DNA from: a virus
Virus record (IMG/VR): IMGVR_UViG_3300009158_000001
Location: 62,001-126,000 of that record
DNA: 64,000 bases
Reading direction: 5' to 3' (one strand)
Positions 10,701 through 17,284 of this stretch are shown piece by piece. The notes below the pieces were generated by a model. It was not told where the DNA came from and ran no database searches. It was given only the letters and a program-made list of their open reading frames with translations. Position numbers and translations under genes: made by a program. Every line of letters begins with the position of its first letter. Position 1 is the first letter of the stretch.

Positions 10701-12628
10701 CTTTGATGCAAGATTTCATTTCTTTGCCGTCTTATTGATTTAATCTGATCATCAAGTTCGTCCTGCAAAGCAACATGCTGAGCATTATCAACATTGCGCA
10801 TCCTCTCATGGTATTCAGCTTTAACTCTTACTACTTCTCCGCTTGTCTGGCGTATATGCCCAGCAACTTCACGAAGTGGAAGATTTGCTAAGTCTTGAAA
10901 TTGTTGGAGTAGATACTTTTCTCTCTGTCCAACTTCTACAACTTTATTTTTATTTAGAAATCTTTGTAACGTAACAAAACCTGCGCCTAAAGCAATACCA
11001 ACACCAAGCGCAGTTGTTGGATTAGTTGATCCTGGCATCATTTCTTCAAATGATCTTCTCCAGTCATTTATAAGAGTTGCTTCACCTATGTAACTTCTAA
11101 TCTCATTTGCTCTGCCAATCAAGTTGGCAACACCGGGTATTGGGCCAGCCGCAAAGGGCCCTACACCAATCATCCCTAGTCCGCCTACAGCACCGCCTAT
11201 CAACATACCTGGCAGGGTCCTCTTGCGTAGTTTATTCGCAATTAAACCACCTGCTATTGCAAGACCAGTTGTTTGTAGAGCTCCGGCAACTTCTTTATTA
11301 ATTCCCTCTCCATTTTTCATGCTATAACCAAGTTGGTTAATAGCCATAAGACCAGCACCAACAGTTGTAGCTAGTCGACTATATCGACCAAGCATAGCAA
11401 ATGCATGACCATGTTGGATTCTAGGAGTTAAATTATTTTCTGTTAGCGTAGAGTAGATTGACTTCTTGACATCTGGGAAAAGATATTCAAAGAAAGATCC
11501 AACCTCATTAAACATCTCAGAGAAAAGATTAGATGTTCTAGTTAAAGCATAGCTAGTATATGACTCTGCATGAAAAAGTTTATTAGATCTTTCTTCAGCG
11601 GTTTTACCTAATAAATTTTTAAAGAATTTAAAAGGTCCCCACTCAGAAACACTTTTCTCTCCTCCATATAAAACATTTCCGAAGTTAAGTCGCTTACCAA
11701 CTCCAGAGAAAAACTTTCTAATGCTTGGATCTAATTCTCCTTTACCAATAAGCACATAGCCTTCATCTCCGCCAACCTTCTCAGCATAAGTTGCACCAGT
11801 TGATCGTTCTTTCAAGCCTAGACTGGGATCTATACCAATTAAGACTGACTCTGTATACTTGCCTTTGTCGGCCAAGATAACGTCACTTGCAAGGGCTCTA
11901 CCTTTAGGCACTACCTTGCCAGATAAATCAACTTTACCTTCACGAACCTGACCATCTTGGTAAACAAGGTAGTCAATAAGGTTTAATTTTTTTCTATCTA
12001 TTCCAAACTGTTGGCTATAAAAATCAAGAGTTCTATCTCTTGAAACTTCGCCAAGAGATCTAAGACTGACATCTAACGATATAGGTGTACTGCCTCTATC
12101 AACTGAGTAAGATAAGACATCTGTTAAATAGGTAGCTTTTGTAAATAGCTTAATAACATTATCAAAAATTGGTAGCCCAAGACCTTGCTGTTGTAGCTTT
12201 GTAAGGCCTGAGTACCAAAACTTGCCAGGGTCAGAAGTCTCTGCTCCTAGAGCAGCAAAGTCAGTTGCTTTATTAATTAAAGCAGCTCTGACATTCTTAA
12301 TGGCGTTTTTACCAGTTCTTAATTTGAATACATCACCCACTTCTTTGATGTGGTTTTCTGTACGCATAGACCAGCGTTGGAACTTCCTACTTGTGAGTAT
12401 ATCATGCGCACCCTCTGCAAGGTGTGGTGCAGTATTGTATACAAGATAAGCAACTGCACTCTTTACACCAAAGCTTGCAAGCTGTGCAGAAGTTGGAATT
12501 TCTTCGCCAGCGGCTTCCGAGCTTTCAGCCCAGACATCTTGTGCCTCTGAGTACTTACTGCGCTCTGCGGAATCAACTAGTGGTTGATTCAAAGCAAGTT
12601 GCTGTGACAGATAGGTAGGTAAGGCCAT
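7778..12628 (-). CDS. probable tail tape measure protein, 1616 aa
   Basis: Called from position and architecture: it is the first giant gene after the tail tube and two candidate tail-assembly chaperones, where the tape measure normally sits. Residues about 415-555 hold three hydrophobic, Gly/Ala-rich stretches (for example MLIGGAVGGLGMIGVG), as expected for tape measures that insert into the host membrane. Residues about 565-760 are charged and helical, with a further hydrophobic segment near 735-755. The C-terminal half is globular. It includes a beta-rich patch (GTIASVDPQSMTFTLEGYG) faintly like the start of an SNase/OB fold, too weak to annotate. The start has a good site (AAAGGA five bases before ATG). 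It may instead be an internal ejected protein. No catalytic motif is convincing. Confidence 0.45.
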   Translation of the reverse strand: MALPTYLSQQLALNQPLVDSAERSKYSEAQDVWAESSEAAGEEIPTSAQLASFGVKSAVAYLVYNTAPHLAEGAHDILTSRKFQRWSMRTENHIKEVGDVFKLRTGKNAIKNVRAALINKATDFAALGAETSDPGKFWYSGLTKLQQQGLGLPIFDNVIKLFTKATYLTDVLSYSVDRGSTPISLDVSLRSLGEVSRDRTLDFYSQQFGIDRKKLNLIDYLVYQDGQVREGKVDLSGKVVPKGRALASDVILADKGKYTESVLIGIDPSLGLKERSTGATYAEKVGGDEGYVLIGKGELDPSIRKFFSGVGKRLNFGNVLYGGEKSVSEWGPFKFFKNLLGKTAEERSNKLFHAESYTSYALTRTSNLFSEMFNEVGSFFEYLFPDVKKSIYSTLTENNLTPRIQHGHAFAMLGRYSRLATTVGAGLMAINQLGYSMKNGEGINKEVAGALQTTGLAIAGGLIANKLRKRTLPGMLIGGAVGGLGMIGVGPFAAGPIPGVANLIGRANEIRSYIGEATLINDWRRSFEEMMPGSTNPTTALGVGIALGAGFVTLQRFLNKNKVVEVGQREKYLLQQFQDLANLPLREVAGHIRQTSGEVVRVKAEYHERMRNVDNAQHVALQDELDDQIKSIRRQRNEILHQRHSTPRSSAFDLSGLTEHQISAVERDTLSYVKSLEESGQHGVLNNPIGKINDKSNLSVLAEKVTDFTYEEGRQKILRNERSVFKRVIKAVENAPRIKAIAYASGIAALGWFLGTGGLGTVERPRELRELNQGKRLETVRRNQSWEMGQGGYGGDDVLYQRPSLIARLSSGATQAGSSGNHGPVAEFFLKNFTYKLERENYYKRPSPITGAAFDQIPFIYPAIQPIADLIKRPKLMHVGEWKRESKDGKTKYLERTTGLEEIPDQRIGGIAMAAPVSPYQGSRVLGKFWQEATSLGGLVGFYAKSAKGYLTGTSKVGDQRQELESFSRNMDIDSKFYDLHGGGSFMGIPFTSEAIRRFVHQDENKQYNPIRNSMPNWLPDSFKYGNPYTSARHGEGEYRMPGEGYEALHPELKGVNPEDYPLLHKLNVLGDVSPYSPQYKGTLHKAKLMRDSDEMTAPERGFLYRHEQMMKEKKNRREFDSYQFKPSSYDNISGTIASVDPQSMTFTLEGYGGKFGVAGITNNVDALISEFNYSQIKAAKMKKKNEEVFSDEIQVGQGVTVSVPASIGQAVDDDGIIKAAVRNNGFNVNKELRSEGKFAKEYSPIGNFAMTNYLGKAIGAGWEATTHFANRVAQPIEHIMAFGAAPINKLLPYRDVLEDYQSREMYGSEMKGWDSPIADWIAPAVKSAVHSWLGIDFESPGLRKKRDTEEYFDKLKYAKYSGLSKAATFSGDDRLAKQYQNIAQKTIIGSSGYVSDESLGSTLGGRESVFATGFAREFNPGRQEEIIEALPEYKQKTMRDFYLGKDLDAINRAAGAGPMSTFGMDYAADLTNLKEKMGYGEAANPDEAQAMREMEVSQYFQHKSMPRADWIGFNPAVDLEDVKLKYIESEGMNYHDFGIYPSRASYMSRKPYIDEQAVQDLNKFKFINPHKAMSAVNNANDVYGNYSYNIQGPNRFDSSISIDIRNSISVNPFEQ

Positions 12629-12654
12629 GGTTTCCTTTAAGAGACTGTTCTATA

Positions 12655-13701
12655 TTATTTTCTCTTAAATTTCTTATTCTCTCTTACTTTTACTCCAATC
12701 TTTTTGAAAGTGGTAGCTTCTTCAGTTTGCTTGGTTGCTAAAGCCCTTCTTTCTCTCTCAAGAATAATCTCATATCCAGCAGGTACAATACCCATTTCAA
12801 GCTGTGCTGCTAATGCTTCTTCATCTGTATATCTTGGTAGATTATCAAAATCTTCTGCATCAAATCCGCCAATTTTATTGTTCTTGTCAATTTTAATACC
12901 TGGCACATTAACCTGAACGCCATTTGAAACAGCAACTCTATCCTTAGGAGCAATATAGGTTACACCTTCATTTGATGATGCGACTGAGATATCCTTTTTA
13001 TACTCGGGCTTTGGTTCATTCATTGTTCTCTCAGGAGTAGGAGTCTGTTTATTTGACGCCTCTTGTTGGGCCCTAAACTTAACAAACTCATCAATAAACG
13101 TATCATCTTCTGTTTTCTTTTGTGGCTTTTTTGCCTTAGGCTTTGCTGCTTTTTCAACGTTGGGATCATATATCTCTAGTGGATTTTTAAGTATTCCATT
13201 TTCAAGTAGATATTTCTCCGCACTGGCAAATAAACTAGCAATTCGATCAAATGGCAATTTGTCTAAAGACTCAAAAGTGTAAGCTTTAAATACTACGCAA
13301 ATAATAGTATACATTTGATACTCAACATTTGTCATGCTAAGTGCTCTATACATATTAAGTCTTTGAGTAAAACCTTGTATGTTTATATTTCCATTTGAAT
13401 CTGGAATAATTCCAGAGTCACTAATGTACATTATTAAGTTTGATATAGTGTCGACTATGCCAGCTGGCAAGTAGTCTATTTCAAAGTCTGTCCACTTAGG
13501 AGTTCTAAGAGTATAGTCCCTAAAAATCTTTACCTTTAATTCGTAATTTGAAAGACTATTAAATCGTTCAGCATAGCGAATTCTTTTATATTCACCCCAA
13601 GGTATACGAGTAAAATATTCCGTATGAGTACTATTAAGCCCATACGGAAGATCTACTACATATAACGGGATATCCTTATGGTTAAAGATATCTAAGTACA
13701 T
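12655..13701 (-). CDS. tail assembly protein candidate, 348 aa
   Basis: Not recognised by motif. The N-terminal 180 residues look globular (for example PWGEYKRIRYAERF). The C-terminal half is low complexity, Lys/Glu/Pro-rich and probably disordered (KAAKPKAKKPQKKTEDD), ending in a basic tail. It lies between the 172-residue chaperone-like gene and the tape measure candidate. In many tailed phages that slot holds the second tail-assembly chaperone, often made by frameshift. Here it has its own ATG with a weak AAAGAG site five bases upstream and stops in the intervening bases, so no frameshift is needed. Role inferred from position only. Confidence 0.35.
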   Translation of the reverse strand: MYLDIFNHKDIPLYVVDLPYGLNSTHTEYFTRIPWGEYKRIRYAERFNSLSNYELKVKIFRDYTLRTPKWTDFEIDYLPAGIVDTISNLIMYISDSGIIPDSNGNINIQGFTQRLNMYRALSMTNVEYQMYTIICVVFKAYTFESLDKLPFDRIASLFASAEKYLLENGILKNPLEIYDPNVEKAAKPKAKKPQKKTEDDTFIDEFVKFRAQQEASNKQTPTPERTMNEPKPEYKKDISVASSNEGVTYIAPKDRVAVSNGVQVNVPGIKIDKNNKIGGFDAEDFDNLPRYTDEEALAAQLEMGIVPAGYEIILERERRALATKQTEEATTFKKIGVKVRENKKFKRK

Positions 13702-13718
13702 TAATACTCTTTAATTAA

Positions 13719-14237
13719 TTAGAGTTCTTTGCTTAGTGAGAAAGCAAGTTCTACAGGAATAAATGCACTTAAACGGCTAATCATATTTGTAAGAAGATCT
13801 GGCAGACCAGCAGGTAAATCATTAACTGCTTCATCTGATAGCATTGGGAAAACACAACCAGCCTCTAGAATTTCCTTATTAAGTCTTTCCATGTCCTGAC
13901 CAGCAATCTCACGGATCATTCGCATCTCTCTTACTTTAAGAGGACGGACTAGAAACCATCTATTGTCTTCATGAGGATAAACAATGACAGTGCCATGCTT
14001 CTCCTTCATTCTTGCAACATAGCTTCTAGAGCATCCCATCTTCTCAAGTTCAGAGTAAGCAAGATCTTTCTCTTCCTCTGCTGTAAGAGATCTTTCCTGT
14101 TGGGGTTTTGACTCGTCGCCAGTAGGCTCCTTTGCAGCCTCCTTCTCAGCCTCTCTGCTCTTTCTTGTTTTTTCAAGCTTTTTCTCTAAAAGAGCTTCGG
14201 CGTCAACTTCTACTAATTCTGTTGTTGTTTCTGACAT
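13719..14237 (-). CDS. tail assembly chaperone-like protein, 172 aa
   Basis: An acidic/basic coiled N-terminus (residues 1-65, many E and K) is followed by a compact domain with VRPLKVREMRMIREI and LPAGLPDLLTNMISRLSAF. This layout, a short protein just upstream of the tape measure in a contractile-tail cluster, fits the first tail-assembly chaperone, which holds the tape measure while tube subunits are added. The start has AGAGGA close to the ATG. Eighteen bases with stops separate it from the next gene, so I see no shift fusing the two. The call rests on position and size more than on motif. Confidence 0.45.
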   Translation of the reverse strand: MSETTTELVEVDAEALLEKKLEKTRKSREAEKEAAKEPTGDESKPQQERSLTAEEEKDLAYSELEKMGCSRSYVARMKEKHGTVIVYPHEDNRWFLVRPLKVREMRMIREIAGQDMERLNKEILEAGCVFPMLSDEAVNDLPAGLPDLLTNMISRLSAFIPVELAFSLSKEL

Positions 14238-14269
14238 TTTTCCTCTTTGTTCCTATTGGGTTGTAATTA

Positions 14270-15325
14270 TTATGGCTTGACTATTGGGGGAAGTTCAGGT
14301 GCCGCATCCCCTCTAGCAATATCTTTTATAGGTCGTTCTGGCTTAGCTACCGCCGTTCCACCTGTTTGGTTTGTTTTGGCTGCTTCTGTTGCGGTTGCCG
14401 CTGCCGCTGCTGCTGCTGGTGAAGCAGGCTCGGCCTTTGCCGCTTCGGCTTGGGCGGCAAGAATACTATCATAATCAGTTTGTCCGCTTCCATTTCTAGC
14501 AAGAACTTCTTTTGATCTTGCCATAAATTTATAGGTTTCCATTATTGGTTGGTCATCAGACATAATCTGTTGTGCTTCGCCAATAAAATGAACATCTCTA
14601 AGTATAACAGTCGAGGAGTTCATATAAGATGTGATACCATTTGCCATAGATGTTATATTTGGATTACCATAAGTAATAATTATATTCAAAGGCTTGTTTA
14701 CTCCGCCAGCCCTTGAAAACTGGTCAGGTCTATGAAGACTTCCGCTGTCCGATAGCGCCTTGCCATAGCCTCCCGATAATCCAAAATATGACTTTTGAGC
14801 ATCGTTCAGGTTTCGTTCACTTAAACTTCCATGTAAGCCACCACTATTAGCTAATAGACTTGTAGTTCCATCTGGAGTCGTATTATTTGTAATAGTACCT
14901 GCAGTTAAATTTGCAACCATATCTGTCTGAAGGCTTTGATTGGCAAATAAACCATCAAGCATTGCGGCATCACCAGGATGATTGCCCATGTTGTCATATG
15001 ATCTTAGTAAACTAATCAATTTTTTCTTTCCATTTAGCTCAGGAAAATCGCCTGCAGAAAAAGTAAAATCTCTTGGTAGCTCTGAATAATATTTTTGCAA
15101 AACATAACTCAAATATTGAGGATGTTGAAAGTTAATATAAAGTTGACCTAATACAATTACTTGACCATCAGCCACCCCATCATAGTATAAACTGTTATAG
15201 CCATAAATTGGTCTTTTGTTTTGTGATACTTCCCATGAAATACCAAAAGCATTTGTTATAAGAGCAGAGCCAATTGTTAATGATACATTTGCTCCAGTAT
15301 ATGCAGTTGCTACTGACTTAGCCAT
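14270..15325 (-). CDS. tail-tube-like protein paralogue 3, 351 aa
   Basis: The N-terminal 70 residues resemble the two neighbouring tail-tube-like proteins: a beta pattern SLTIGSALITNAFGISWEV, a Pro-x-Tyr-Gly strand, then VADGQVIVLGQLYINFQH aligning with the G-x-A-G-x-L-I-F element of the others. Residues about 230-270 (a typical tube subunit's later beta strands) read GNPNITSMANGITSYM. The last 70 residues are Ala/Pro/Lys-rich and probably disordered. The likely role is a specialised tube subunit, such as a tube initiator or a baseplate hub-proximal ring; this is inference. AAAAGGA precedes the ATG. The central part is poorly conserved with its paralogues. Confidence 0.5.
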   Translation of the reverse strand: MAKSVATAYTGANVSLTIGSALITNAFGISWEVSQNKRPIYGYNSLYYDGVADGQVIVLGQLYINFQHPQYLSYVLQKYYSELPRDFTFSAGDFPELNGKKKLISLLRSYDNMGNHPGDAAMLDGLFANQSLQTDMVANLTAGTITNNTTPDGTTSLLANSGGLHGSLSERNLNDAQKSYFGLSGGYGKALSDSGSLHRPDQFSRAGGVNKPLNIIITYGNPNITSMANGITSYMNSSTVILRDVHFIGEAQQIMSDDQPIMETYKFMARSKEVLARNGSGQTDYDSILAAQAEAAKAEPASPAAAAAAATATEAAKTNQTGGTAVAKPERPIKDIARGDAAPELPPIVKP

Positions 15326-15367
15326 TATTATCCTTTTTATAATTAATCTTCATAGCAACGTTTACTA

Positions 15368-16420
15368 TTATTTTAAATATCCATCTCTAAAACGGTTGAT
15401 AGTGCCTTGTTGATATGTGGCAGTACGACGGGTATTCCTCTTGCCATTCATAGGGATTCCTTCAGGATTAACTTCATTATGCGCAATAGCACTATCAGCT
15501 TCCATAATTGCATTATATTTATAAACTTCTTCTTGAATTTCTCTTCTTTGCTCTGGGGTGTTAGAGCTTGAATTAGCTGGAGCAGGACTTACTATCGCTG
15601 GAGTTGCTGTAGTAGGTTCAGTCGCAGCCTTAACACTATCAACTAAGACAGGCTCAAGTCCACTATCAAATGCATTTGCAAAGCTAAAGGTGCTATTTGC
15701 TGTACCAATTGTACCTTCAAAATATCTTATATTTGAAGCCATATACTGATATTGAACTTCAGTGTAAATGTCTTCAACTGAAAGAGTACTAGAGTCATGA
15801 ATAATCTCAATATCTTCTAGAATAATTTTACCCATATGTCCAGCTTCATTTATCATCGTAATAATAATATCAAACGGCGGAAGATCAGAAGGTTTTACTA
15901 CTTCTCCTAGATAATTTGTATCCCAAGAAAAATCCCAGATTTTTCTATTCTTCTCTGGCTCTGGAGCCCCAGCATTACTCTTTCTTTTAGTAATGTATTC
16001 AGCGTCACCAGACGCATAACCTAGAAGTCCACCTCTATCCCATGTAACATCAACATCCCCTTTTAATGGAAATTCGTAATTATCATTAAATACATGGGTA
16101 TGTAACTGGTTAAATATTAATGTACCAGCAATAGTTCGGCCACCTCTTGCTACTGCAATTGGATTTTTAAATCCTAATGCCTTTACAGGTGTTTTAGTGT
16201 TATAAGTTGAAATTGATATAGTCTGTAAAGTTCCAATTCTAAAAATTCTTGCACTGTTTTTTCCTTGATACTGAGGCAACATAATTGTTGCTGAAATATC
16301 GCATCCAGAAAATCCAAGATTATTACCTGCTGCAGTAAAACTCTCAAATAATCCATCCCTTATAGTAGGAGGTTTCTTTGGCGGAGTATCTGTTTGGACG
16401 GTTGGACCGGGAGGAGCCAT
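15368..16420 (-). CDS. tail-tube-like protein paralogue 2, 350 aa
   Basis: Clearly related to the 212-residue tube protein upstream. It shares the N-terminal pattern S-G-x-D-I-x-A, then an I/V-x-V-x-G-x-x-x-P block, and RGGRTIAGTLIFNQLHTH matching RGKRGIAGSLIFIQFDTH. It also shares the DLPPFDIIITMINEAGHMGK segment, which matches the LPPFDVTVSALNEMG part of the 212-residue protein. It adds about 100 residues at the C-terminus, Ala/Pro/Thr-rich and then charged. The start (ATG 16418-16420) has AAAGGAT upstream and overlaps the stop of the 39-residue membrane protein as TAATG. It is probably a minor tube or tube-capping subunit. Family assignment is good; the exact position in the tail is unknown. 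Confidence 0.6.
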   Translation of the reverse strand: MAPPGPTVQTDTPPKKPPTIRDGLFESFTAAGNNLGFSGCDISATIMLPQYQGKNSARIFRIGTLQTISISTYNTKTPVKALGFKNPIAVARGGRTIAGTLIFNQLHTHVFNDNYEFPLKGDVDVTWDRGGLLGYASGDAEYITKRKSNAGAPEPEKNRKIWDFSWDTNYLGEVVKPSDLPPFDIIITMINEAGHMGKIILEDIEIIHDSSTLSVEDIYTEVQYQYMASNIRYFEGTIGTANSTFSFANAFDSGLEPVLVDSVKAATEPTTATPAIVSPAPANSSSNTPEQRREIQEEVYKYNAIMEADSAIAHNEVNPEGIPMNGKRNTRRTATYQQGTINRFRDGYLK

Positions 16421-16539
16421 TAAGTATCCTTTCTATAGTTGAGAAGAAAAACTATTAGTATTAAAAAAATTACAAATAGACATGCCAAAATTACGGCTCC
16501 ATCTTTAATCTTTGAAATAGTTTCTTTTATTTTTTTCAT
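16420..16539 (-). CDS. small single-pass membrane protein, 39 aa
   Basis: A short gene in the gap between two tail-tube-like genes. The reading frame starts at ATG 16537-16539, with AAAGG four to five bases upstream. A basic N-terminus (MKKIKETISKIKDG) is followed by about 20 strongly hydrophobic residues (AVILACLFVIFLILIVFLL), then NYRKDT and stop. The stop TAA overlaps the ATG of the 350-residue tube-like gene (TAATG), typical of coupled phage genes and the main argument that it is expressed. It is the first gene after a terminator hairpin. The N-in topology and size resemble holin-like or other phage membrane microproteins, but no function can be assigned. Confidence 0.6.
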   Translation of the reverse strand: MKKIKETISKIKDGAVILACLFVIFLILIVFLLNYRKDT

Positions 16540-16552
16540 ATGCCTTTACTCA

Positions 16553-16585
16553 TAATAAAAAACCTACATATATTATATGTAGGTT
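16553..16585 (-). terminator. rho-independent terminator after the main tail tube gene
   Basis: A perfect 10-bp inverted repeat (AACCTACATA at 16561-16570, TATGTAGGTT at 16576-16585) with a 5-base loop. On the minus strand it is followed by a T-rich run (complement of aataaaa just left of the hairpin). It sits 38 bases past the stop of the 212-residue tube gene. Highly expressed tube and sheath genes would end here, leaving lower readthrough into the minor tail genes. The arms are AT-rich, so termination may be partial. Confidence 0.7.
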
Positions 16586-16622
16586 CTTCATACCAGTAGC
16601 CTGTATTAGGCTATTTAGTTAT

Positions 16623-17261
16623 TTACTCGCTGATAGTAACAGCACCGCTAGCAGTTCTGTCAATCTTGAAGCGACTATCTTTCTGAGTTGTCCAACGAGT
16701 AACCGCACGAGCAAGATATGTTGTTTGCATATCAGCCTGGCGATCTTCAATACCCATACCCCAGCCTTCATTCATAAGTTCAACACCATGAATAACGCAC
16801 TTAGCAGCAATACCCATTTCATTTAATGCACTAACAGTGACATCAAAAGGAGGAAGCTGATCGGCATAGAAAGCCTTTGAAAGCTTACCCATTGAGTCTG
16901 GCTTGGCAGCAGAGTCTCCTAGCGATGGACGAGTTGGACCAGCTGTTGAACTAAAGTCCATTGGATTTGGCTCGTAAATCTTTTGAACAAACTTGCCAAG
17001 TGCGCTACCCTCATCCTCGATATTGAACTGCTCAAGAATAGCATGTGTATCAAACTGAATAAAGATTAGTGAACCAGCAATACCACGCTTGCCGCGTGAG
17101 AAGGCGCGAGGGTTGGCCTCACCTAGTACGTAGATTGGGGCCTTTTCGCGCTGAATAGCATAGGAAACCGCCATAAGGTTACCTACTTCATTGTTCGCAA
17201 AGACAGCCTTAATATCAGCTCCTGAGAAACTGTTGTGTGCTCTTGTAAGAAAATCAGACAT
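16623..17261 (-). CDS. major tail tube protein, 212 aa
   Basis: It lies directly after the tail sheath gene, the standard place for the tube of a contractile tail, and is the shortest and cleanest of three paralogues. Visible family features are the beta-rich N-terminus, APIYVLGEANPRAFSRGKRG, then GIAGSLIFIQFDTHAIL, and the later strand LPPFDVTVSALNEMGIAAK. Subunits of this fold stack as rings to form the DNA channel inside the sheath. AAGGAG stands eight bases before the ATG, and a terminator follows the stop, both consistent with high expression. Alternative: one of the paralogues is the main tube and this one is minor. Context favours this gene. Confidence 0.7.
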   Translation of the reverse strand: MSDFLTRAHNSFSGADIKAVFANNEVGNLMAVSYAIQREKAPIYVLGEANPRAFSRGKRGIAGSLIFIQFDTHAILEQFNIEDEGSALGKFVQKIYEPNPMDFSSTAGPTRPSLGDSAAKPDSMGKLSKAFYADQLPPFDVTVSALNEMGIAAKCVIHGVELMNEGWGMGIEDRQADMQTTYLARAVTRWTTQKDSRFKIDRTASGAVTISE

Positions 17262-17284
17262 TTTTATTGCTCCTTAATTTATAA

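Noticed and set aside
13702-13718. Programmed frameshift joining the two tail chaperone candidates
   Set aside because: Stops occur between them and the second gene has its own ATG with a weak ribosome site.
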